The position numbers were made by a program, and so were the translations under genes. A stretch of DNA of 52,657 bases, taken from the NCBI RefSeq assembly GCF_029937575.1, contig NZ_JAPYPS010000026.1, positions 1 through 52,657 on the forward strand, given 5' to 3'. Numbering within the stretch: the stretch's first letter is position 1; every line of letters begins with the position of its first letter. Source of the DNA: Nocardioides sp. (GTDB lineage Bacteria; Actinomycetota; Actinomycetes; Propionibacteriales; Nocardioidaceae). Below the pieces are notes generated by a model. That model had not been told where the DNA came from, made no database searches, and saw only the letters and a program-made list of their open reading frames with translations. This document shows, one piece after another, positions 16,363 to 25,420 of the stretch.

Positions 16363-18153
16363 CTACTGGTCCTTGACCTCGCAGATCACTGCACCGCTGG
16401 TCACCGTGGCACCGATCTCGGCCACCAGGCCGGTTACGGTGCCGGCCTTGTGCGCCTTCAGGGGCTGCTCCATCTTCATCGCCTCGATGACGACCACGGT
16501 GTCGCCCTCGGCGACCTCCTGGCCCTCCTCGACGGTGACCTTCACGATGGTGCCCTGCATCGGGCTGGTCACGGAGTCGCCGGACGCGGCGGCGCCGGCC
16601 TTCTTGCCCGCAGCACGCTTGGGCTTCTTGGCAGCACCGCCTCCTCCGGAGGACAGCCCTCCGAGACCCGCGGGGATGACGACCTCGACCCGCTTGCCAC
16701 CCACCTCGACGACGACGGTCTGGCGCTCACCAGGCTCCTCACCCTCCGCAGGCGCGCCGGCGAAGGGCTCGATCTGGTTGTCGAAGTCGGTCTCGATCCA
16801 GGTCGTGTAGACGGTGAAGTCGCCCTCACCGCTGGGGTTGGAGGCGCCGACGTACGCCGGGTCGCTGACGACTGTGCGGTGGAACGGGATCACGGTCGGC
16901 ATGCCGTCGACGACGAACTCGTCCAGGGCGCGCCGGGAGCGCTCCAGCGCCTGGGTGCGGTCGCGGCCGGTGACGATCAGCTTGGCGATCAGCGAGTCGA
17001 ACGAGCCCGGGATGGTCTCGCCGTTCTCGTAGCCACCGTCGAGGCGAACGCCGGGGCCGCTGGGCGGGCTCCAGGCCGACAGCGTGCCGGGGGCGGGCAT
17101 GAAGTTGGCGCCGCCGTCCTCGGCGTTGATCCGGAACTCGATCGAGTGGCCGCGGATCTCCGGGTCGTCGTACCCGAGCTCCTCGCCGGCGGCGATGCGG
17201 AACATCTCGCGCACCAGGTCGATCCCGGTGACCTCCTCGGAGACGCAGTGCTCCACCTGGAGGCGGGTGTTGACCTCGAGGAACGAGATGGTCCCGTCCT
17301 TGGCGACCAGGAACTCGCACGTGCCGGCGCCGACGTACTCCGCCTCGCGCAGGATCGCCTTCGAGGACTCGTAGAGCCGGGTCAGCTGCTCCTCGCTCAG
17401 GAACGGCGCAGGCGCCTCCTCGACGAGCTTCTGGTGGCGGCGCTGCAGCGAGCAGTCGCGGGTCGAGACGACCACGACGTTGCCGTGCTGGTCGGCCAGG
17501 CACTGGGTCTCGACGTGACGCGGCTTCTCCAGGAACTTCTCGACGAGACACTCGCCGCGACCGAATGCGGAGACGGCCTCGCGGACCGCCGACTCGTAGG
17601 CGTCCGGGATCTCCTCGAGCGTGCTGGCAACCTTCAGGCCGCGACCGCCACCACCGAACACCGCCTTGATCGCGACGGGAAGGCCGTTCTCCTTGGCGAA
17701 GGCCACGACCTCGTCGGCGTCCTTGACCGGGTCCTTGGTGCCGGGTGCGAGCGGCGCGTCGGCGCGCTGCGCGATGTGCTTGGCCTTGGCTTTGTCGCCG
17801 AGGTTCTCGATCGCTGCCGGCGGCGGTCCGATCCAGATCAGCCCGGCGTCGAGCACGGCCTGGGCGAAGTCGGCGTTCTCTGCGAGGAAGCCGTAGCCGG
17901 GGTGCACGGAGTCAGCGCCGGTGTCCTGGGCGACCTTGATGATCTTGGCGATGTCGAGGTAGGAGTCGGCAGGCGTGGAGCCACCGAGCGCATGGGCCTC
18001 GTCGGCCAGCCGCACGAACTGCGCGTCGCGGTCGGGCTCGGCGTACACAGCGATGCTGCCGATGCCGGCATCCTTGCAGGCGCGGATCACGCGGACCGCG
18101 ATCTCACCGCGATTGGCGATGAGGACCTTCTTCAGCGGCTTGACCTCGGGCAC
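16363..18153 (-). CDS. accA: Acyl-CoA carboxylase alpha subunit (biotin carboxylase plus BCCP)
   Basis: A 596-residue fusion typical of actinobacteria. The biotin carboxylase part starts [20 protein letters not shown], with the ATP-grasp Gly-rich loop FGGGGRGLK and the [10 protein letters not shown] active-site block. After an Ala/Lys linker comes the biotinyl domain, EAMKMEQPL, with the biotin-accepting Lys at residue 560. It carboxylates biotin for acetyl/propionyl-CoA carboxylase complexes that make malonyl- or methylmalonyl-CoA. The open frame runs far upstream, but GTG 18153 with AGGAG 7 nt upstream and the conserved N-terminus fix the start. Its beta and epsilon partners and birA are 11 kb away (28.6-31.4 kb), while this gene is enclosed by polysaccharide genes. 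Confidence 0.93.
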   Translation of the reverse strand: MPEVKPLKKVLIANRGEIAVRVIRACKDAGIGSIAVYAEPDRDAQFVRLADEAHALGGSTPADSYLDIAKIIKVAQDTGADSVHPGYGFLAENADFAQAVLDAGLIWIGPPPAAIENLGDKAKAKHIAQRADAPLAPGTKDPVKDADEVVAFAKENGLPVAIKAVFGGGGRGLKVASTLEEIPDAYESAVREAVSAFGRGECLVEKFLEKPRHVETQCLADQHGNVVVVSTRDCSLQRRHQKLVEEAPAPFLSEEQLTRLYESSKAILREAEYVGAGTCEFLVAKDGTISFLEVNTRLQVEHCVSEEVTGIDLVREMFRIAAGEELGYDDPEIRGHSIEFRINAEDGGANFMPAPGTLSAWSPPSGPGVRLDGGYENGETIPGSFDSLIAKLIVTGRDRTQALERSRRALDEFVVDGMPTVIPFHRTVVSDPAYVGASNPSGEGDFTVYTTWIETDFDNQIEPFAGAPAEGEEPGERQTVVVEVGGKRVEVVIPAGLGGLSSGGGGAAKKPKRAAGKKAGAAASGDSVTSPMQGTIVKVTVEEGQEVAEGDTVVVIEAMKMEQPLKAHKAGTVTGLVAEIGATVTSGAVICEVKDQ

Positions 18154-18169
18154 CTGGCAACTCCTGATT

Positions 18170-18180
18170 GTCTGGCAGAC
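18170..18180. promoter_or_regulatory. Small palindrome in the leader of the carboxylase alpha gene
   Basis: GTCTG-G-CAGAC lies a few bases upstream of the AGGAG ribosome binding site of the alpha-subunit gene. It is a possible operator half-site or leader hairpin. It is short, and chance occurrence is likely. Confidence 0.25.
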
Positions 18181-18288
18181 GGGTTGATTCGCACGGAAGG
18201 CTACCGCTTCGCAGGAGCGCGTCAGGGCGTGGCCCGCCCAGTGATCTCGAATGCCCGGCAGGCACCTGACACGCGCGGTGCGCGGTGA

Positions 18289-18300
18289 CACACTGCACCG
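18289..18300 (+). promoter_or_regulatory. Leaderless promoter -10 (CACACT variant)
   Basis: CACACT (18289-18294), 6 nt, GTG 18301. Same hexamer and spacing as at 2737 and 26512. Confidence 0.4.
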
Positions 18301-19458
18301 GTGACTGAGTCGGGACCGACGCAGGAGTCGTCGGAGGAGTCGTCGGAGACGACCTCCCGGCCTCCTCGGAACGCCGCGCACCGCTTGGCGCACGTCGACG
18401 CCCTGCGGGCGGCGGCGGTGATGCTCGTGGTCGTCATGCACGCCGGGCTCACGGTCGTGCCCGGCGACGGCGGAGTGGTGGTCTTCTTCGTCATCTCGGG
18501 GTTCATCATCACCTCCGTGCTGATCCGGGAGCTCGAGGTCAGTGGCAGCTTCCGCCCGCGGCGGTTCTACGTCCGACGAGGTCTCAAGCTGGGTCCGCCG
18601 CTCGCGGTGCTGGTCGTCGTCCCGACCCTCGTCTACGCCGCGTTCCGACCAGTCAGCTGGGCGGCTGCTCTGTCCCAGGTGGGCTTCTCCTACAACTGGT
18701 ACGCCGTCGCCGAGCCCGAGTCCGCCGAGCTGGTCCTGCCCGGCTCGGACGTCGTGTGGAGCCTGGCGATCGAGGAGCAGTTCTACATCGTCTTCGCAGT
18801 CCTGTGGATCGGACTCGTACGCACGCGGCGGTGGCGCGCGCTGACCGCGGTGGTGGCCGGAACGGTGATGGTGTGCTCCTTCGCGACCCGCTGGAGCCTG
18901 GTCGCGGGGCTGGACGGGCCGGCGCGCACCCTTGACCCCTCCGTCTTCAACCACGTCTACCGGGGGACCGACACCCGAGTCGAGGCCATTGCTCTCGGAG
19001 TCCTCCTGGCGCTGGCTCTTGACGCCCACGCGCGAGGCCGCTTGCCCGCGCTCGGGTGGCTGCGCCGAGATGCGGTGCTGGTGGGCTCGGGGCTGGTGTT
19101 CGCGGCCGCCTCGGTCGTCTTCCGCAATGACTGGACCGAGGTGGTGATGCGACCCACGGCGCAGGGACTGTGCGCCGCGCTGGTGATCGGGTACGGACTG
19201 ATGCCCACGGGGAGCGCGGTGCAGCGCGGGTTCTATCGGGTGGCCGGGGTCAGGTGGGTCCAGCTGGTCGGGCTGGCGTCCTACAGCATCTACCTCGTGC
19301 ACTTCCCACTCATCGAGATGGTCGGCGCGCTGGCTCCCGGGGCGCCGCCGGGGCTGCAGTTCGCGCTCAACATCACGCTGGGAGTCGGGGTGGGCGCGCT
19401 GTGCTACCGCTTCGTGGAGGTGCCGGTCCTTCAGTGGCGTCAACGTCGCGGTCTGTGA
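18301..19458 (+). CDS. Acyltransferase-3 family membrane protein
   Basis: A 385-residue membrane O-acyltransferase with about 10 helices. After a Ser/Glu-rich N-terminal tail come [19 protein letters not shown] (conserved Arg and His), [14 protein letters not shown], and [15 protein letters not shown]. It ends with a [11 protein letters not shown] block. It lacks the SGNH domain of the gene at 14125, so it would need another protein for the outside transfer step or act on lipid-linked glycan directly. A probable role is acetylation or acylation of the surface polysaccharide. Its final 86 bp overlap the convergent Wzy-like gene, an unusually long tail-to-tail overlap. Confidence 0.85.
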   Translation: MTESGPTQESSEESSETTSRPPRNAAHRLAHVDALRAAAVMLVVVMHAGLTVVPGDGGVVVFFVISGFIITSVLIRELEVSGSFRPRRFYVRRGLKLGPPLAVLVVVPTLVYAAFRPVSWAAALSQVGFSYNWYAVAEPESAELVLPGSDVVWSLAIEEQFYIVFAVLWIGLVRTRRWRALTAVVAGTVMVCSFATRWSLVAGLDGPARTLDPSVFNHVYRGTDTRVEAIALGVLLALALDAHARGRLPALGWLRRDAVLVGSGLVFAAASVVFRNDWTEVVMRPTAQGLCAALVIGYGLMPTGSAVQRGFYRVAGVRWVQLVGLASYSIYLVHFPLIEMVGALAPGAPPGLQFALNITLGVGVGALCYRFVEVPVLQWRQRRGL

Positions 19459-20746
19459 CGGCGGCGGGGCGCGCACGGGTGATCGCATTGGCTGCCAGCG
19501 CGATCCCGAGCATCAGCAGCGGCTCGGAGAGAAAAGAGCCGGCGACCGACTTCGTCACGACCAGCGAGATCACGACGGTGGCGGGGCCCAGTCCGTGCGG
19601 GGTGACCACAGACCGGAGGACGACGGTGGCGACGAAGGCGACGAAGAGCAGCGTTCCGATCACGCCGACGCAACTGAGCAGCATCGGCACCAGGCTCGAG
19701 GGCTGGTTGCTACCCAGCCCCACACCCAGCCCTCGGGTCTCCAGGAAGAGCGACAGTGCGAACCGGTCTCCGAAGCTGCGCTGGTCGTAGCTGTTGCTGT
19801 CGACCTTGGTCAGGAACACGTCCTTGCCGTAAGCCAGGATCGGCGACGAGAAGACGAGCCCGACGACGGCCGCAACGCACCCGGAGATCACCACGGCGGT
19901 CATGCCCCGGTCACTGCGCAGGGCGCGTCCGATGATGAGGACGACGACCACGACCAGGACCAGTCCGCCACCGATCACCCCGGTCCCCGAGCGCGAGAAC
20001 ACGATGTTGACTGCGGCCAGTGCCCCGAGCAGCAGGTAGAGCCCCCGCAACTGACGCCCGCGGGAGTGGGCGACGAGCATGACCGCGCAGAAGGCGAGCG
20101 TGGCAATGGAGTAGTGGGCCAGGGTCGAGGGCTCGGTGAAGACGCCGCGCAGGCGGTAGTTCCCCGGCTCGTCGATGTAGGCCCGGGTCGAGTTGTCGAC
20201 GATCTCGCTCGGGAAGGGGAGCCCGACCTTCTCGCTGAGCAGTCGCCAGGTGCTGATCCCCATGCAGGCATAGAGTCCCGGCAGCAGTAGGTGGGGGGAG
20301 AGCCTCTCGCGGTTCGCGAACCAGATGACCACCAGCGCGGAGATCACGAAGTAGGCCACCTGAGCGACGTTCGACCCCGAGTAGCCGAGCGGGTTGGGAG
20401 CGACGAGTCCACCGCCGCCCGAGGTGTTGAGCACGGTGATACCGCTGAAGAGAGCCGGCCCCGCGAGGGTGATGAGCGTGGCCCAGCCGATGAAGCTGAG
20501 CAGCAGTGCGGAGCCGGGCCAGCCGGTGAGGGGGAGCGCGCCGCGCATCCACTCGTAGGTCACCAGGACGCCGATCACGAGAGCGACGAGCAGGTAGGGG
20601 GTCAGCGGCAGGGCGGCCACCGGGACGGCGCCCGACGCCGGGAGGGCCAGGCTCAGCGACAGGAGCCAGGGCAGTCGCCGCCGCCAGTCGGGCAGGCAGG
20701 CCACGACGCCGACGAGGGTGAGGGCACCCAGGACGGTCTGTGTCAT
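19373..20746 (-). CDS. O-antigen polymerase/ligase-like membrane protein (Wzy/WaaL superfamily)
   Basis: A 457-residue protein with about 11-12 hydrophobic helices and one large hydrophilic loop (about residues 180-215, [14 protein letters not shown] through [17 protein letters not shown]), the usual place of the active site. [13 protein letters not shown] resembles the loop signature of Wzy_C/O-antigen ligase proteins (R-x-x-G-x-x-x-x-P-x-x-x-A). It would polymerise or attach lipid-linked repeat units on the outer face of the membrane. It lies 30 bp after the Wzz/BY-kinase gene on the same strand, the standard pairing of chain-length control with polymerase. Confidence 0.82.
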   Translation of the reverse strand: MTQTVLGALTLVGVVACLPDWRRRLPWLLSLSLALPASGAVPVAALPLTPYLLVALVIGVLVTYEWMRGALPLTGWPGSALLLSFIGWATLITLAGPALFSGITVLNTSGGGGLVAPNPLGYSGSNVAQVAYFVISALVVIWFANRERLSPHLLLPGLYACMGISTWRLLSEKVGLPFPSEIVDNSTRAYIDEPGNYRLRGVFTEPSTLAHYSIATLAFCAVMLVAHSRGRQLRGLYLLLGALAAVNIVFSRSGTGVIGGGLVLVVVVVLIIGRALRSDRGMTAVVISGCVAAVVGLVFSSPILAYGKDVFLTKVDSNSYDQRSFGDRFALSLFLETRGLGVGLGSNQPSSLVPMLLSCVGVIGTLLFVAFVATVVLRSVVTPHGLGPATVVISLVVTKSVAGSFLSEPLLMLGIALAANAITRARPAAVTDRDVDATEGPAPPRSGSTARPPRLPA

Positions 20747-20776
20747 CGCACGTCGGCCATGTCGGTCATGTCGGTC

Positions 20777-22159
20777 TCAGCCCTGCGCAGAGGAACGACG
20801 AGCGCGCTTCCTGTCGGTCCTGGCGGGACGGGTGGAGGTGTACTGGTAGTAGCTGCCCGAGGCGCCGGAGACGCGGTTGAGGACCACCCCGGCCACGTTC
20901 GCGTCGACGGCACGAAGTCCGTAGAGCGCCTTGAGCAGCTCGGGCTTCTTGGTGCGCCGGGCCTGGGTGACGAGGATGACGGCGTCGGCGGCCACGGCGG
21001 CTACGGCGGCGTCGGTCACGGCCAGGAGCGGCGGGGTGTCGATGACGACGTTGTCGTAGGTCTCGCGGAGCTGCTGCACGATCTGGCGGAAGGCCTGTGA
21101 ACCCAGGAGCTCACTCGGGTTGGGTGGGATGGACCCACTCGTGATGACGTCGAAGTCGCCGAAGCGTTGCGTCACCTCGGCAGCCTCGGCGCGCCCTGCC
21201 ACGACAGTGGTGACTCCCACATCCGGAACCAGGCCCAGCAGCTTGCTCAGGGTCGGCCGCCGGAGGTCCGCCTCGACGAGGATGGTGCGGCGACCGCTCT
21301 GCGCCAGCGAGGCCGCCAGGTTGGCCGCGGTGATGGACTTGCCGTCTCCCGCCAGCGCGCTGGTGACCAGCAGGGTGCGCGGGGGGTTGTCCGGGTCGAG
21401 GTAGCTGATGTTGGTCCGCAGCTTTCGATAGGACTCCGACCACACGGGTGCTGCCGTTGCCGGCGTCAGGACCGGAGTCTGGCCCACGTCCGGGTTGATC
21501 GGCACTGCGGCGAGCGTCGGTAGGCCCGTCGCCGACTCGATGTCGTTCTCGTCCTTGATGGTGGTGTCCAACGCCTCGCGCACCGCGGCCGCGGCGAGCC
21601 CCAGGCCGAGACCGGCGAACAGGCCCACCGCGATGTTGAGCGCGGGGATGGGGGTGCGCGGCGAGCCCGGGGCGGTGGCGGGCCGGGTGATGGACACCCG
21701 CACCGGGGACGGGTCGCTCGATCGAATCCGGTCGAGGTCCTCGACGACGGTGATGAAGTTCGCCGCCACGGCGTTGGCGATCTCGGAGGCTCGCGCGGAG
21801 GACGAGTCGTCGGCACGGACCTCGATCAGGACCGTGTTGGGCGGGACCTCTGCCGAGACCCGCCCGGCGAGCTCCTCCGTGGTGACGTCCAGGCCGAGCT
21901 CGGCGATGACAGGATCGAGGACGAGCGGACTGTTGACCAGGTCCGGGTAGGACTTGACGCGGTTGGCGGTGAAGAGGCTGCCCTGCGACAACGATGCTGC
22001 ATTGTCGTCCGAGGAGGCGAAGGCGACGAAGAGCTGTGCCTGGGCCCGATAGGACGGCTGCACCTGGTTGGTCAGCACCGCGGCTGCCGCGATCCCGAGG
22101 ATCACGAACGCCGTCACCACCCGCCAGCGTCGCGACAGGAGGGTGAGGAACTCAAGCAT
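20777..22159 (-). CDS. Polysaccharide co-polymerase/BY-kinase (Wzz domain plus tyrosine autokinase)
   Basis: A 460-residue protein. Residues 1-30 are a short cytosolic tail and first membrane helix; residues 31-170 are the outer Wzz domain; a second helix is at about 173-193. The cytosolic kinase has Walker A ALAGDGKS (268-275), Walker A' ILVEADLRRP and Walker B NVVIDTPPL, and ends with a Tyr cluster (SYYQYTS) and basic tail. Such proteins set chain length by cycles of autophosphorylation and act with Wzy and the exporter. The one-piece form is normal in actinobacteria and proteobacteria. ATG 22159 has a GAGAGG site. No cognate low-molecular-weight phosphatase is seen in the window. Confidence 0.9.
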   Translation of the reverse strand: MLEFLTLLSRRWRVVTAFVILGIAAAAVLTNQVQPSYRAQAQLFVAFASSDDNAASLSQGSLFTANRVKSYPDLVNSPLVLDPVIAELGLDVTTEELAGRVSAEVPPNTVLIEVRADDSSSARASEIANAVAANFITVVEDLDRIRSSDPSPVRVSITRPATAPGSPRTPIPALNIAVGLFAGLGLGLAAAAVREALDTTIKDENDIESATGLPTLAAVPINPDVGQTPVLTPATAAPVWSESYRKLRTNISYLDPDNPPRTLLVTSALAGDGKSITAANLAASLAQSGRRTILVEADLRRPTLSKLLGLVPDVGVTTVVAGRAEAAEVTQRFGDFDVITSGSIPPNPSELLGSQAFRQIVQQLRETYDNVVIDTPPLLAVTDAAVAAVAADAVILVTQARRTKKPELLKALYGLRAVDANVAGVVLNRVSGASGSYYQYTSTRPARTDRKRARRSSAQG

Positions 22160-22333
22160 GCGGTGGCCTCTCGGTGCTGCGGGGGGTGTCACCTAGACGG
22201 TGGGGAGTGCGCCGGTCGCGTGACGGCCGTCGCAGGGGATCACTGTAGTGCCGGGAGGGTAGTGGCTCGGGTACCCGCCGCGCTTCGTGGGCGTCGCCGC
22301 GCAGGCGTGCCCGGACGGTCTTCACCCAGGGTC
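22160..22333 (-). promoter_or_regulatory. Intergenic region with a candidate promoter for the BY-kinase operon
   Basis: On the minus strand TACAGT (22247 to 22242) fits TANNNT and would give a leader of about 75 nt before ATG 22159. It sits within a small CACT-GT-AGTG palindrome (22241-22250). No gene is visible in this gap. Confidence 0.3.
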
Positions 22334-22345
22334 TATGGTCGAGAC
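22334..22345 (+). promoter_or_regulatory. Leaderless promoter -10 for the zinc-ribbon protein
   Basis: TATGGT (22334-22339), 6 nt, GTG 22346. It decides the start against an ORF extending back to 22163. Confidence 0.55.
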
Positions 22346-23026
22346 GTGTCCGAGTACCAGCAGGAGCGCAAGGGGTTCTGGTACGAACCCGACGGCACTG
22401 GCACCTCCGAGGCGATCGCCCTCGAGACGTGGGCCAAGGCGACGCACACGATCCTCGAGGAGACCGCGGCGACGTACCACGCCACGATCACCGAAGGCGC
22501 CCTGGCGCACCGGCTGATGACCGAGACCGGCATCGCGACCGCGCGGCCCCACCCCAAGTGGCTTCCCAAGCTGATCCTGCCGCTGGCGGCCCTGCACCAC
22601 CGCGACGACTACCCGGCGCTGACCGCGCTGGTGGTCGACGGGCGCGGATGGGTCGGCGAGCGCTACGACGACGTACGGCGTGCCGCCGAGCAGCTGCCGA
22701 TCACCGACCCGGCCGAGCGCGAGCGACATGCCGCTCGTGCTCGCCTCGAGTGCTACCAGTGGGCGGGCTCGGCGCCGGAGGACGGCGGCTTCCCCGCGAG
22801 CGTCGAGATGACCCGCCCCCGGGCTGCTCGGGCGCCCCGGGAGCCGCGCGAACCACGCGCCTCTCGAGCGTCCCGCGCCGACGGGTCGGCGACGCCACGG
22901 GGTGCTGGAGCACCACGCGAGGCGGCCGCGCCGCGTCGTACGGCCGCCTCCGACAAGCCGGTCAACGTCTGCCCCCGCTGCTTCATGGCCATCCCGGCCA
23001 CCGGTCTGTGCGACAACTGCGACTGA
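22346..23026 (+). CDS. Uncharacterised protein with C-terminal zinc ribbon
   Basis: A 226-residue protein. Residues 1-145 form a helical domain of unknown family with an aromatic opening (ERKGFWYEPDG) and a HPKWLPKLILPLAAL stretch. Residues 150-205 are a low-complexity Pro/Arg/Ala/Ser linker. The end is a four-Cys zinc ribbon (C209, C212, C222, C225; CPRC and CDNC). I do not recognise the first domain. The arrangement suggests a cytosolic protein that binds a partner or nucleic acid through the ribbon. It is followed 31 bp later by the DUF695 gene, with a perfect palindrome between them. Confidence 0.65.
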   Translation: MSEYQQERKGFWYEPDGTGTSEAIALETWAKATHTILEETAATYHATITEGALAHRLMTETGIATARPHPKWLPKLILPLAALHHRDDYPALTALVVDGRGWVGERYDDVRRAAEQLPITDPAERERHAARARLECYQWAGSAPEDGGFPASVEMTRPRAARAPREPREPRASRASRADGSATPRGAGAPREAAAPRRTAASDKPVNVCPRCFMAIPATGLCDNCD

Positions 23027-23040
23027 CCAACCGCCCCAGA

Positions 23041-23054
23041 CCGTTTCGAAACGG
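23041..23054. promoter_or_regulatory. Perfect 14-bp palindrome before the DUF695 gene
   Basis: CCGTTTCGAAACGG is fully self-complementary. It lies 15 bp after the zinc-ribbon gene stop and ends 3 nt before ATG 23058. Its right edge forms part of the only ribosome binding site candidate (CGGAG), so folding or protein binding there would affect translation or transcription of the DUF695 gene. Confidence 0.5.
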
Positions 23055-23057
23055 AGC

Positions 23058-24134
23058 ATGCCCGTGTCGCTCTTCCGTCATCGCTCCACCTCTTCCGACG
23101 ACCCGGTGGCCGGGGTCGAGGCCTTCTGGCGCTGGTGGGTCGACGAGGGTTCTGCAGCGTGCGCCGGCGCGATCGCGCAGCAGACGCCCGATGCCATCGT
23201 GGACGTGCTGACCGAGCGGGTCGGCGCGGTGGCCGAGGGGCTCGCCTGGGAGCTGGCGCCAGGCTCCGAGGCGACGTACCTGCTGGTCGTCACCGCCGAG
23301 GGCAACCCGGACCTTCGGGCCGCCGCCCGCAGGTGGCTGCTGGCCGGACGCCAGGTGCGCGTGACCGATGACGGGGGTGGGTTGCTGTGGGAGTACGCCG
23401 ACACCCGTCGCCCCGGTGACCTCGACGGGGTGCTGCGCCTCGGCACGGCCTCCGACGACCTCGAGATCCACCTCGAGGAGGTCTCGGTGCTGATCCACCC
23501 CGGCGCGCACAGCCTCGACGTCGTCGTGCAGCACCCGCTCCTGGGGCAGCTGCCGGAGAAGGAGGGTCGGCAGGTCGCCTTCCTCGCCCTGGACGAGGCC
23601 GTGGGGGAGGAGGGTGTGGAGACCTGGCTGGGCTCGGTGGAGATCGCCGCGACCCGCGATCCGGCTGCGGTCCCGCTGGGTGAGCTGCCGCGACGGGTGG
23701 CCGAGCTCGCCGCTGCCAACGTGGACGCGGACGGGAACCCCACGTGGGCGTTGTTGCGGGGAGAGGGCCCGCGCGGGCCGGTGGTCGTGGCGACCGTCGT
23801 ACCGCTGCGGGTGACCCTGGCGCCGCACCTCGACCAGCACCTGGCCGTCACGGCACCGTTCAGCGACCAGACCGCCGAGGGCATGCCGACCGAGTCGTCG
23901 TTGCTGGCTCTGCGCGAGCTCGAGGGTCACGTCACCGATCGGATCGGTGGCGCGGGACGGCTCGTCGCGCACGAGACCTCGGCCGGCAGGCGCACCTTGC
24001 ACTACTACGTATCGGGCACCAGCCCCGCGGGTGCCGTGGCGGAGGCCGCGGTCACGGGCTGGCCCGACGGTCGGGTCGCCGTGGAGGTGCAGCCGGACCC
24101 CGGCTGGGAAGCGGTGGCTGCCTTCCGGACGTGA
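23058..24134 (+). CDS. DUF695 domain-containing protein
   Basis: A 358-residue acidic, soluble protein. It begins after VSLFRHR with FWRWWVDEGSAACAGAI, then alternating strands such as YLLVVTAEGNPDLRAAARRWL and a VSVLIHPGAHSLDVVVQHP block that fits the DUF695-type fold. The C-terminal part carries RTLHYYVSGTSPAG. No enzymatic motif or membrane segment is visible, and the role of the family is unknown. ATG 23058 was chosen over upstream in-frame codons because those lie inside the preceding gene. It probably shares a transcript with the zinc-ribbon gene. Confidence 0.65.
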   Translation: MPVSLFRHRSTSSDDPVAGVEAFWRWWVDEGSAACAGAIAQQTPDAIVDVLTERVGAVAEGLAWELAPGSEATYLLVVTAEGNPDLRAAARRWLLAGRQVRVTDDGGGLLWEYADTRRPGDLDGVLRLGTASDDLEIHLEEVSVLIHPGAHSLDVVVQHPLLGQLPEKEGRQVAFLALDEAVGEEGVETWLGSVEIAATRDPAAVPLGELPRRVAELAAANVDADGNPTWALLRGEGPRGPVVVATVVPLRVTLAPHLDQHLAVTAPFSDQTAEGMPTESSLLALRELEGHVTDRIGGAGRLVAHETSAGRRTLHYYVSGTSPAGAVAEAAVTGWPDGRVAVEVQPDPGWEAVAAFRT

Positions 24135-24144
24135 ATTCAGGACT

Positions 24145-24162
24145 GGTTAACGAACGCTAACC
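24145..24162. promoter_or_regulatory. Imperfect inverted repeat upstream of acyl-CoA dehydrogenase, candidate operator
   Basis: GGTTAACGAACGCTAACC is an 18-bp near-palindrome with two mismatched pairs. It ends 4 bp before the -10 box at 24167, covering the -35 region. TetR-type regulators of fatty-acid and CoA-ester catabolism use sites of this size. Confidence 0.4.
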
Positions 24163-24166
24163 GGCC

Positions 24167-24178
24167 TAGCATGTCGCC
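24167..24178 (+). promoter_or_regulatory. Leaderless promoter -10 for acyl-CoA dehydrogenase
   Basis: TAGCAT (24167-24172), 6 nt, ATG 24179. Confidence 0.55.
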
Positions 24179-25351
24179 ATGACTTTCGAGCTGTCCCGTG
24201 AGCACGAGGAGTTCCGCCGTAGCGTCCGCGAGTTCGCGGAGGCCGAGATCGCGCCGTACGCCGCGCAGTGGAACCGCGACCACCACTTCCCGGTCGACGT
24301 CGTGCAGCAGATGGGCAAGCTGGGGCTCTTCGGCCTCACCGCTCCCGAGGAGTACGGCGGGGCCGGCGACGAGGGTGACTTCACGAGTCTCTGCGTAGCG
24401 ATCGAGGAGCTCGGACGCGTCGACCAGTCCATGGGCATCACGCTGCAGGCCGGTGTCGGCCTGGGCATCAACCCGCTGGTCAACTTCGGGACCAAGGAGC
24501 AGCAGGAGACCTGGCTGCCCGCCCTCGTGGCCGGCGAGAAGCTGGCCGGCTTCGGGCTCACCGAGCCGGGCGCGGGCTCGGACGCCGGAGCGACGCGGAC
24601 GAAGGCCGAGCTGGTCGGTGACGAGTGGGTGGTCAACGGGTCCAAGCAGTTCATCACCAACTCCGGCTCCGACATCACCAGCCTCGTCACGGTCACGGCC
24701 CGCACCGGCACGCGCGAGGACGGGCGCCCGGAGATCAGCGCCATCATGCTGCCCAGCGGCACTCCCGGCTTCGTGGCGGAGAAGGCCTACGACAAGCTCG
24801 GCTGGCACGCCTCGGACACGCACCCGCTGAGCTTCGAGGACGTCCACGTCCCGGCCGACCACCTGCTCGGCGAGCAGGGGCGTGGCTACGCGCAGTTCCT
24901 GGCGACGCTCGACGACGGCCGAGTCGCCATCTCGGCGCTGAGCGTCGGCTGCATCCAGGCGTGCCTGGAGATGTCGGTGGCCTACGCCGGCGAGCGGCAG
25001 ACCTTCGGCGGCCCGATCGGGCGCAAGCAGGGCGTCGCCTTCCAGATCGCCGACCTCCAGGTGATGCTCGAGGCGAGCCGGATGCTCACCTACAAGGCGG
25101 CCGCGCTCAAGGACGCCGGCGCGCCCTACCAGGCCTTCAAGCAGGCCGCCTCGATCGCCAAGGTCTACTCGACCGAGTCGGCGGTCAGCGCGACGCGGAT
25201 CGCGACCCAGGTCTTCGGCGGCTACGGCTTCATGGAGGAGTACCCCGTCGCCCGGTTCTACCGCGACGCGAAGGTGCTCGAGGTCGGGGAGGGCACCTCC
25301 GAGGTGCAGCGGATGCTCATCGCTCGTGGCCTCGGGCTCCCGGTCGAGTAG
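24179..25351 (+). CDS. Acyl-CoA dehydrogenase
   Basis: A 390-residue flavoenzyme of the short/branched-chain acyl-CoA dehydrogenase type, oxidising acyl-CoA to 2-enoyl-CoA with electrons passed to ETF. It shows the FAD/substrate signature FGLTEPGAGSDAG, KQFITNSGSDIT, the RQTFGGPIGRKQG block and QVFGGYGFMEEYPVARFYRD. The catalytic Glu is at residue 371 in EVGEGTSEVQR, the short-chain/butyryl-type position. Full length for the family, and soluble. An imperfect operator-like repeat and a leaderless -10 box precede ATG 24179, so it is probably regulated on its own. Confidence 0.93.
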   Translation: MTFELSREHEEFRRSVREFAEAEIAPYAAQWNRDHHFPVDVVQQMGKLGLFGLTAPEEYGGAGDEGDFTSLCVAIEELGRVDQSMGITLQAGVGLGINPLVNFGTKEQQETWLPALVAGEKLAGFGLTEPGAGSDAGATRTKAELVGDEWVVNGSKQFITNSGSDITSLVTVTARTGTREDGRPEISAIMLPSGTPGFVAEKAYDKLGWHASDTHPLSFEDVHVPADHLLGEQGRGYAQFLATLDDGRVAISALSVGCIQACLEMSVAYAGERQTFGGPIGRKQGVAFQIADLQVMLEASRMLTYKAAALKDAGAPYQAFKQAASIAKVYSTESAVSATRIATQVFGGYGFMEEYPVARFYRDAKVLEVGEGTSEVQRMLIARGLGLPVE

Positions 25352-25407
25352 GGGGACCAGGCCGCCGTCTCAGGGGGCTTCTCCCACGTCCGGCCGGGCC
25401 TCACCCC

Positions 25408-25420
25408 TAGGGTTGGCCTC
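25408..25420 (+). promoter_or_regulatory. Leaderless promoter -10 for the GtrA-like gene
   Basis: TAGGGT (25408-25413), 7 nt, GTG 25421. Confidence 0.5.

Noticed and set aside
16363..19488. A 1041-codon open frame on the minus strand that extends the carboxylase alpha gene far upstream
   Set aside because: The upstream part is antisense to the acyltransferase-3 gene and reads as Arg/His/Gln-rich shadow text. The conserved carboxylase N-terminus and an AGGAG site put the start at 18153.
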